A DNA stretch of 64,000 nucleotides from contig CP091064.1 of the NCBI GenBank assembly GCA_021907015.1, forward strand, positions 1,302,001 through 1,366,000, in the 5' to 3' direction. Position numbers and translations under genes: made by a program. Below, one piece after another: positions 57,687 through 64,000 of this stretch (positions within the stretch are counted from its first letter, which is position 1; each line of letters starts with the position of its first letter). The stretch is from Pectobacterium sp. PL152. GTDB taxonomy: Bacteria > Pseudomonadota > Gammaproteobacteria > Enterobacterales > Enterobacteriaceae. The notes beneath the pieces were generated by a model. That model saw only the letters and a program-made list of their open reading frames with translations. It was not told the origin of the DNA and did not search any database.

Positions 57687-59515
57687 TAGTACACATCTCG
57701 CTGATAACGGCGCTCAAGGCGCAGATCGCTTAAAAACTCATCGGCCTGTTCACTGTCCATGCCGCCATGCTCAACTATCACGTCCAGCAGCGCCCGCTCG
57801 ACGTCTTTCGCCATACGGTTGGCATCACCACACACGTACAGGTGCGCACCGTCCTGAATCCAGCGCCAGACTTCCGCGCCCTTTTCCCGCAGCTTGTCCT
57901 GTACATAGATTTTGTGTGCCTGATCGCGCGACCAGGCCAGATCGATGTTGGTCAGCAGGCCATCTTTAACGTAGCGCTGCCATTCAACCTGATACAGGAA
58001 ATCTTCCGTGAAGTGAGGGTTACCAAAGAACAGCCAGTTTTTCCCCTCGGCCCCTTCGGCATCGCGCTGCTGCATAAACGCGCGGAACGGCGCAATCCCG
58101 GTGCCCGGCCCGATCATGATGACCGGCGCATCGGAATTGGCAGGCAGACGGAAGTTATCGTTGTGTTCGATGAAGACGCGGATTTCATCGTCTTCACTCA
58201 GTCGGTCAGCCAGATAGCTGGAGGCGCCACCGGCACGCTCGCGGCCTTCGTATTCGTAGCGCACCACGCCAACGGTGATATGCACTTCGCTTTCGACTTC
58301 CGCCTGCGAGGAGGCAATAGAGTAAAGACGCGGCGTCAGCGGACGCAGCAGACCCAGCAGCTGCTCCGCCGTCAGTTCCGTCGGCGCTTGTCGCACCATA
58401 TCCACCAGCGGTGTGCGCTGCGCGAACTGCTGAAGCGCAGGTTTATCGGCCAGCAGCGACAGCAGTGTTTCATTACGCGACAGTGCCGCATATTTCTCGA
58501 CGATCGGCGCGGTGTTTTGCGTCAGCTCAAAGTGGCTTTTCAGCGCCTGCGATAGTGGCAGCGTCTTGCCGTCAACGCTGACGGGCTCATCGCCCTTCAG
58601 CCACAGCAGTTCCAGCAATTCCTGCACCAGTGCGGGATCGTTATCAAACCACACGCCTAGCGCATCTCCCGGCTGGTAGCGCAAACCGGAATCGCCCAGA
58701 TCGATCTCGATATGGCGCACATCCTTCTCGGAATTACGCCCGGTTACTTTCTGATTCACCGCAAACGTGGCATGCAGCGGCGAGGATTTGCTGTACGGAC
58801 TACTGGTAATTTCATCCAGTGCGCCCTGAGCGGCAATCTGCGCGACGGCTTCGCCCTGAACCGGCACCCGCGCCTGCAAAATATCAACCAGCTGGCGACG
58901 CCACTGTTCGGTCAGCGCTTGATAATCCACATCGGCATCAACACGATCCAGCAGACGCTCCGCGCCCAGCTCAGCCAGACGGTTATCGAAATCCTTACCC
59001 GCCTTGCTGAAGAATTCGTAAGAAGTATCACCCAGGCCGAACACGGCAAACGCGGTGTCTTTCAGCGCCGGGGCTTTCTTGGACAGCAGGAACTTATGCA
59101 GCGCGACCGCTTCTTCCGGCGGCTCGCCTTCCCCCTGCGTCGAGGTCACGATCAGCAGCAGTTTTTCCTGCCCGATTTGCTTGAACTTGTAATCACCCGC
59201 ATTGACCAGATTAACGGACAGCTTGGCTGCCAGCAGGTCGTCACGCAGCTGTTCCGCGACGCGACGTGCGTTACCGGTCTGTGAGGCAGAAATCAGCGTG
59301 ATGGTTTGTACCGGCACCGTTACTGCGGAAGCGGTAGCCGCCGCGGCGATCGTGGTACCAGACTGCACGTTCCCAGGCTGTTGTACCAGCCCCCAGAAAT
59401 AGCCGGATAGCCAGGCCAGCTGCGTCGATGAGAAATCACCGGTTGCCGCCTGTAAACGCGTTAATTGCTCCGCACTCAGCGGAAGCAATGAAGTGGGGGA
59501 AACCGGAGTAGTCAT
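57686..59515 (-). CDS. cysJ: Sulfite reductase flavoprotein alpha-component CysJ
   Basis: A 609-residue NADPH diflavin reductase: N-terminal flavodoxin/FMN domain (about 70-210, [13 protein letters not shown]), connecting and FAD domain ([11 protein letters not shown] near 398), and C-terminal NADPH domain ([18 protein letters not shown] near 470; DAHLYVCGD-type end). It passes electrons to CysI. About ten residues longer than E. coli. First gene of cysJIH. Confidence 0.96.
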   Translation of the reverse strand: MTTPVSPTSLLPLSAEQLTRLQAATGDFSSTQLAWLSGYFWGLVQQPGNVQSGTTIAAAATASAVTVPVQTITLISASQTGNARRVAEQLRDDLLAAKLSVNLVNAGDYKFKQIGQEKLLLIVTSTQGEGEPPEEAVALHKFLLSKKAPALKDTAFAVFGLGDTSYEFFSKAGKDFDNRLAELGAERLLDRVDADVDYQALTEQWRRQLVDILQARVPVQGEAVAQIAAQGALDEITSSPYSKSSPLHATFAVNQKVTGRNSEKDVRHIEIDLGDSGLRYQPGDALGVWFDNDPALVQELLELLWLKGDEPVSVDGKTLPLSQALKSHFELTQNTAPIVEKYAALSRNETLLSLLADKPALQQFAQRTPLVDMVRQAPTELTAEQLLGLLRPLTPRLYSIASSQAEVESEVHITVGVVRYEYEGRERAGGASSYLADRLSEDDEIRVFIEHNDNFRLPANSDAPVIMIGPGTGIAPFRAFMQQRDAEGAEGKNWLFFGNPHFTEDFLYQVEWQRYVKDGLLTNIDLAWSRDQAHKIYVQDKLREKGAEVWRWIQDGAHLYVCGDANRMAKDVERALLDVIVEHGGMDSEQADEFLSDLRLERRYQRDVY

Positions 59516-59793
59516 TGTGATTTCTGTTTCCTTGTGCCTGTGCAGTTAGCCAACAACGCTAATACAAAAACATGCAATAAAAAGATGGATGGAGGATAAG
59601 GGTAACGATCTGCATCTTAACAATTAAAGAAATGATGGAAATATTAAATAACCAAAATGACTAAATGGTTTTTCTGATAGTCCTTATTGCTTAAAGTGTT
59701 ATAGCCGATGGCATGCGCCTTTCATGGCGAAATCGGTAAGAATACATTAGGAAAGCGGGGCTGCGACGCAACCCCATACAGACAGGGTGTGAG
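59516..59793 (-). promoter_or_regulatory. cysJIH upstream region
   Basis: 278 bp, AT-rich (notably 59570-59700), with no gene. It must hold the cysJIH promoter, expected to be CysB-activated; I cannot set a site with confidence. The distal end borders the 3' end of the PilZ/HD-GYP gene. Confidence 0.45.
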
Positions 59794-61518
59794 TTAAATT
59801 TTCAGGACTTTCATGCCGAAATCGTCTGGACTCACGATGTTTTCGAGCTGGCCGACCTGCAACAAGTCGCCTTTAGAGACGACGCTGCTGATATTGGTGT
59901 CAGGAAAGCGGAGGTTTTTGACGAGGTGCACCGCAATAGGTCGCCCCTTTTTATCAATATCCATCACCCATCCAAGGAAGCCTCCCGAATATTTCGCCAG
60001 GCTGCCTATTGGGTAGAGACCATAAATCTGGACGTATTTAACCAGCACCGCCTTGTCATAGGCGGCGTTCGCCTCATAGATTTTGCGGTAGGCAGCCAAC
60101 GGCGTGCGGGGCGAAACACCATTACGCGCATGCCTGAGCTTATTAATCGCCTTAATCACAGAGACCAAGCGGACTAACGGCGACAATGGTTCAGCGCGTT
60201 TGCCTTGCGGATAGCCGCTGCCGTCCAAACGCTCGTTAGCATTCTCGATGACATCGCGGCAAGTTGGGCTGATTGCCCAGCCCAGTTCACGTAACTTCTC
60301 GCACAGCACCGCCACGTGACCGCTCAGGATCGCTTTCTGTGTCGGATTCATGTTGACCTTTAGCGACGGCAGGCGGGCGTTGACCAACAGCGGCTTCCCC
60401 ATGGTGTGGAGTAACGCGCCTAACACCGCCTCGCGCGCATAGGGATCGTGCGGATCGGCAAGGAGCAGCATGTCGGCCAGCTTTCCCGCAACCTGCACGG
60501 CATGCCTGACCCAATCCGCCTCATCACGCAGAAACGACAGCGCATACAGAAAAGCCTTTCTCTCTTTTTTGACCATATAAAGCAGGGTATCGACACAGTC
60601 ATAAAAGATCTCAACAGGCAGTTGATTGCGCGTTTTGATGTACATCAACCCAATCTGAAGCCGGTGGGCAACCTCCATGACGCCCCGTTCCATAGGCGTC
60701 TGGCGGGTGCGTTTCTCGCGTTCCTGACTTTCTCGCAGCAAGATATTTTTCTCCTTAGTGCCAGGAATGAACAGCGGAGATGAATACACCATGCTGCCAG
60801 TGACGCCGGTTCGGTATGCCGCCTCTCTTTCCGACTCATGCGTATAATGAAGCAGGGCTTCAGACTGGGATGAAGACAAATTGATAAACTGGATGCCGAC
60901 GGCTGCATAGCCATTATTCCCAAAGGGGCGTATATGACGAATTCTTCCCTCAGCATAAAAGCTTTCCCCGTTAGGAAATTCCAGCGTAATGCCGGGGATA
61001 TTCTGCCCCACATCAATCGCAATGCTTTCAACCAGATCGATTTCGACCATACACCCACCGGTCGATAAATTACGCAGCGTTCCAGGCACGTTAAGCGTAT
61101 GCATATATACGTCGATGCGAACACGAGCCTGCATGCCAAGAATAAAAGGAATACGAATCGCACCTCTGTTTTCAGTGACGAAAACCGAGTCTGGCAGGCG
61201 ACACTCCAGACGATAAAACATACTGTCTGTCTTGAATAATTGAGTAGAAATATTACACAGACTGTAAGTTTCTCGTTCGATGTTCTCCGTACCTTTGAGC
61301 GCTTCCAGATCAAAGTTCAAACCACCATCGGCAAGATATCTGTCGATATCTGAACCAGAATATTCTACTGCCAACACAATACGGTTTTTATCCAGATTCA
61401 ATTCCGCAACGTCAGCCTTTAATGCATATAGCATATCCTTGGCATAGATAGACATCACATATGGATGTTGCAGCAATGCGCTAATCACTTTAGCGGGAGG
61501 AGGAGAAAAATGTTCCAC
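59794..61518 (-). CDS. PilZ domain protein with degenerate HD-GYP domain
   Basis: A 574-residue protein. An N-terminal YcgR-like region (1-110) precedes a PilZ c-di-GMP-binding domain with RGAIR (R118, R122) and NLSTGG (150-155), both intact. The C-terminal half (about 330-480) has HD-GYP architecture, with ERLDGSGYP at 429-437, but the metal-binding HD is HT (371-372) and the HHE is ANE (427-429). It should therefore bind c-di-GMP through PilZ while the phosphodiesterase half is inactive, acting as a scaffold or sensor. No membrane segments seen. It faces an EAL gene across an AT-rich gap. Confidence 0.8.
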   Translation of the reverse strand: MEHFSPPPAKVISALLQHPYVMSIYAKDMLYALKADVAELNLDKNRIVLAVEYSGSDIDRYLADGGLNFDLEALKGTENIERETYSLCNISTQLFKTDSMFYRLECRLPDSVFVTENRGAIRIPFILGMQARVRIDVYMHTLNVPGTLRNLSTGGCMVEIDLVESIAIDVGQNIPGITLEFPNGESFYAEGRIRHIRPFGNNGYAAVGIQFINLSSSQSEALLHYTHESEREAAYRTGVTGSMVYSSPLFIPGTKEKNILLRESQEREKRTRQTPMERGVMEVAHRLQIGLMYIKTRNQLPVEIFYDCVDTLLYMVKKERKAFLYALSFLRDEADWVRHAVQVAGKLADMLLLADPHDPYAREAVLGALLHTMGKPLLVNARLPSLKVNMNPTQKAILSGHVAVLCEKLRELGWAISPTCRDVIENANERLDGSGYPQGKRAEPLSPLVRLVSVIKAINKLRHARNGVSPRTPLAAYRKIYEANAAYDKAVLVKYVQIYGLYPIGSLAKYSGGFLGWVMDIDKKGRPIAVHLVKNLRFPDTNISSVVSKGDLLQVGQLENIVSPDDFGMKVLKI

Positions 61519-62029
61519 TATAATATCTACCTATTAACGCGATGGTGATATACCCCAAAATCCAAAAAGGACTTCTCTTTTTAATAAAATGAATGCTCAC
61601 ACGGAATTAAATGCTGATTCTTACTGAGCAGAACATCACCCAGATTCAATTCTGAGTTTTTCTCCCTCTTGATAGGATTACGAAACGGCAATCTTAACGT
61701 CGCTTATCATCCTAACAAGGATACTATGAAGTCACAACGGTCACACACCACTTCCAGATCGATTTAAATTCAAACAAAAACAACTTAAGAACCAATAAAA
61801 CAAAACAAACCAAATTAAAACACCAATTAAATTAATTAAATCAGGATAAAACACCAACCATAACATAGATTTAAACGATCATTATTTTTCATTCAATAGC
61901 CATTAGCTATCAAATGAGAATTATTGATCATTTTAAACAATTTCCAACTATTCCAAATTGCTGTGTAGAATCCAGACGAGCAAGGCTGTGGAATTCCTAT
62001 TTCTATGGAGAGGGTGAGTAATCAGTAAA
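61519..62029. other. AT-rich divergent promoter region
   Basis: 511 bp between the divergent PilZ/HD-GYP and EAL genes. Very AT-rich, especially 61760-61960 with many A and T runs. No gene was found. Likely holds both promoters and is a candidate for H-NS silencing. Confidence 0.5.
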
Positions 62030-62770
62030 ATGAATACAACAACATTGAATATTGATGGAAAAATTCTTAGGCTGACAGCAGAGTTCCAGCCTATCATCCA
62101 TCTCCCTCACAATAAAATATTCCGCTATGAAGCCCTCGCCAGGTTTTATAATTCGGAAGGCGCACTGATATCAACGCAACAAACCATAGATAAAATAGAG
62201 AAATCTAAGGCAATCGATAAAGTAACAGACTTTATGTTTGATGTTGTCTGTCAGGTAATAAAAAACAAAAGCAGCATGACAATATCTTTCAATCTTTCAC
62301 ATTTACTTTTTAATAACTCCGCCTATTTGGAAAAGTTATACCAAAAATGTATTACGCATGAGGTTAACCCGCAGAATATAGAAATAGAGATCAGTGAAAA
62401 AACGACGCGGCAGCAGTTAATAGACGGGATACCTTTTTTAAATCAGGCAAAAAAATATGGCTTTATGCTTTCGTTAGATGACTTCGGCGCAGGAAACCTA
62501 CAAATAGACAGCCTGAGCTTGTTTGACTTCGATACCATAAAGATCGATCGTTCTATTATTGATGGCATCGGTAAAGAAGAGACAAAATCACAAAAACTAA
62601 AGGTCTTATTGAACAAACTTATCCCTCTTGGGGTAAATATTATCTGTGAAGGCGTTGAGAAAGCGACGGATTTGAACCGGTTAAATAAATACCACCCCAT
62701 TGGGATTCAAGGATATATCTTCTATCGGCCACTCACATTCAGCCAATTAAGGCTGCTGGAGGGTTTTTAG
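62030..62770 (+). CDS. EAL-domain cyclic di-GMP phosphodiesterase
   Basis: A 246-residue stand-alone EAL domain with no sensor or membrane segment. The catalytic set appears complete: E34 of EAL, N88 (FNLS), E120 (EIEIS), D150-D151 (DDFGAG), K171 (IKIDRS), E207 (CEGVE) and Q227 (IQGY). It should hydrolyse c-di-GMP to pGpG. Gene composition is markedly AT-rich compared with neighbours, suggesting acquisition. Ribosome site agagggtgag is rather far upstream. Such small EAL proteins can also be non-enzymatic regulators (YdiV/RflP type), but those lack several of these residues. Confidence 0.85.
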   Translation: MNTTTLNIDGKILRLTAEFQPIIHLPHNKIFRYEALARFYNSEGALISTQQTIDKIEKSKAIDKVTDFMFDVVCQVIKNKSSMTISFNLSHLLFNNSAYLEKLYQKCITHEVNPQNIEIEISEKTTRQQLIDGIPFLNQAKKYGFMLSLDDFGAGNLQIDSLSLFDFDTIKIDRSIIDGIGKEETKSQKLKVLLNKLIPLGVNIICEGVEKATDLNRLNKYHPIGIQGYIFYRPLTFSQLRLLEGF

Positions 62771-62921
62771 CCGATATCTTCAGCCGCTGCTGCCCCGCCA
62801 ACAACCTCTTAGACGATCGACATTAGCGAACAGGCTCACATTTCTGGCGTTCGCCACAGGAATTTATCCTTTTACAATGGTGTATCAATGCGATACTCAC
62901 GCCAGTGGCAACGGGAGAAAA

Positions 62922-64000
62922 ATGATGTGGCAACGGCGCGCGCTGGAACTCAATACGCAGGATATTTGGCACTGGCAACAGGTCCTCTCAGTCACCGATT
63001 ACGCTCGAGAACAGGGTTTCAATACGCTGGTGCTGGGTGCTGCGGATTTGCTGGATAAACTGGTGACGCCAGAAGCCTACAATAACGCGCGTTTTGACGA
63101 TCGCATCAGCAGCCAGCAGCGTTCTCGCTGTGTTTACCTGAATCAGGTCGCGGCACACTGCCGTGAACAGGGGCTGGCGCTGTATCTGCAATGCAAAGAG
63201 CTGTCGTTCCCCACAGATTTACTGCTCCATCACCCGGAATTGCTGGACGACAAACATAGCCTCCGCATGGATACCGATTTTTGGTGCGACTACCTTGCCG
63301 CCAAAGTCGAACTGCTGATGCAGCAGATCCCACGCCTGAGCGGCCTGCTGCTGGCGATATCCAACAGCGACAGCCTGCTGCGCTTTTCCGCCCCTTCCGG
63401 CGATGAGATCAACGGCGTCGTTCCCGTTACGACACACTGGCCGACCAACGCCGACAGCGAGCAGATCTATCACCGCCTCTTCTCCGCTGTCGCACGCGTG
63501 ATGCACTACCACCAGCGTCATCTGGTATTACGCGCCTTTCCGCCAGCCATCAGGACATCGGTAATGTCCTGAACGCCATTCGCACATTGCCGGAATCCGT
63601 CTCTGTCGCCATCAAAGTCACACCGGAACGCTTCTGGCCTGAGTTTCCCAATAACCCCGCGCTGCTGGACATCAGCGGGCGTGAAGTCTGGGTTGAACTG
63701 GATTTGGCTGGGGAAGAAGTGGGTTGGGGCAATCTCCCCTTCCTGCGCTACACCGAAGTTCAGGGGCGGCTGCTGTGGTGTCGGGAGAAAAACCCAGCGA
63801 TTGTCAGCGCACTGTGCCGTATCAGTTGGGAAGGCGTGGACAACCACAGCGTGATCGGCACGCTCAGCGAATTTACGCTATTCGCCTGTTCCCGCTTACT
63901 CACTCACCAAACCGCATCGACAAACGAAAGTGCGCTGTTTGCACAATGGCTGATGGCGCGTTATCAATGGCAGCCGGATGAGACGGTGCTGCATACGATG
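62922..64000 (+). CDS. Glycoside-hydrolase-like protein (alpha-glucuronidase-like barrel), partial, frameshifted
   Basis: Incomplete at the window end. The start is ATG 62922 (MMWQRRALELNTQD) with gggagaaaa before it. The pattern resembles the central barrel of GH67 alpha-glucuronidases: YAREQGFNTLVLG, DKLVTPEAY, AHCREQGLALYLQCKELSF, PRLSGLLLAISNSDSL and HLVLRAF; later WVELDLAGEEVGWGNLP and CRISWEGVDNHSVIGTLSEF. The frame changes near 63539-63542 (run ttcc); one more base restores ASHQDIGNVLNAIRTLPESV and continues to the end. At least 360 residues. Activity and substrate are unproven; a plant cell-wall glycan role would suit a soft-rot organism, as inference. Confidence 0.5.

Noticed and set aside
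57767-58555. 262-codon plus-strand frame antisense to cysJ
   Set aside because: cysJ is clearly coding on the minus strand; the antisense product is His/Gln/Arg-rich noise.

Overview
The window is a chromosomal segment of a soft-rot enterobacterium, most likely Pectobacterium (formerly Erwinia carotovora) or a close relative. Three things point there: gene order follows Escherichia/Yersinia blocks closely (proVWX-ygaZH-mprA-emrAB; yfiF-trxC-tapT-patZ-pssA-yfiM-kgtP; gmhB-metNIQ-rcsF-trmO-proS; rpoS-nlpD-pcm-truD-ispF-ispD-ftsB; ygbE-cysCND-cysG; cysHIJ); the hpxWXYZ oxalurate/oxamate genes are present; and an intergenic palindromic repeat occurs twice. The genus call is inference from layout and protein similarity recalled from memory; no search was run.

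Layout. 0-3.8 kb: hpxWXYZ. 3.8-4.6 kb: an unrecognised two-gene cassette on the minus strand. 5.1-8.7 kb: proVWX glycine betaine/proline uptake with a promoter-like region upstream. 8.7-18.3 kb: a periplasmic beta-propeller lactonase, an MFS transporter, ygaZH branched-chain amino acid exporter, mprA-emrAB multidrug efflux, nupC and a DUF3574 lipoprotein. 18.3-26.9 kb: yfiF, trxC, tapT, patZ, pssA, yfiM, kgtP. 27.2-32.9 kb: a complete ribosomal RNA operon on the minus strand (16S, tRNA-Glu, 23S, 5S, tRNA-Thr, second 5S). 33.0-39.6 kb: gmhB, metNIQ behind two met boxes, rcsF, trmO, proS. 39.6-45.7 kb: rpoS, nlpD, pcm, a surE remnant, truD, ispF, ispD, ftsB. 46.0-48.4 kb: a polar amino acid ABC importer. 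48.5-59.5 kb: sulfate assimilation (ygbE, cysCND, cysG, cysHIJ), split by an IS110/IS1111-type insertion sequence. 59.8-64 kb: a PilZ/degenerate HD-GYP protein, an AT-rich EAL phosphodiesterase gene and the start of a glycoside-hydrolase-like gene that runs off the end.

The sulfate genes form a complete assimilation route from sulfate to sulfide (CysDN, CysC, CysH, CysIJ) together with CysG, which makes the siroheme needed by CysI. The emrAB/mprA set is an efflux pump with its own MarR-type repressor, and metNIQ is a MetJ-type regulated methionine importer.

A dominant technical feature is that at least 12 genes, including essential proS, are broken by small frameshifts. Nearly all are losses of one base, many in homopolymer runs. 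This looks like a base-calling artefact rather than gene decay, so I annotate these genes at full length and describe the breaks. The absence of surE between truD and pcm is not of that kind and looks like a real internal deletion or an assembly collapse. No CRISPR array or prophage was seen.
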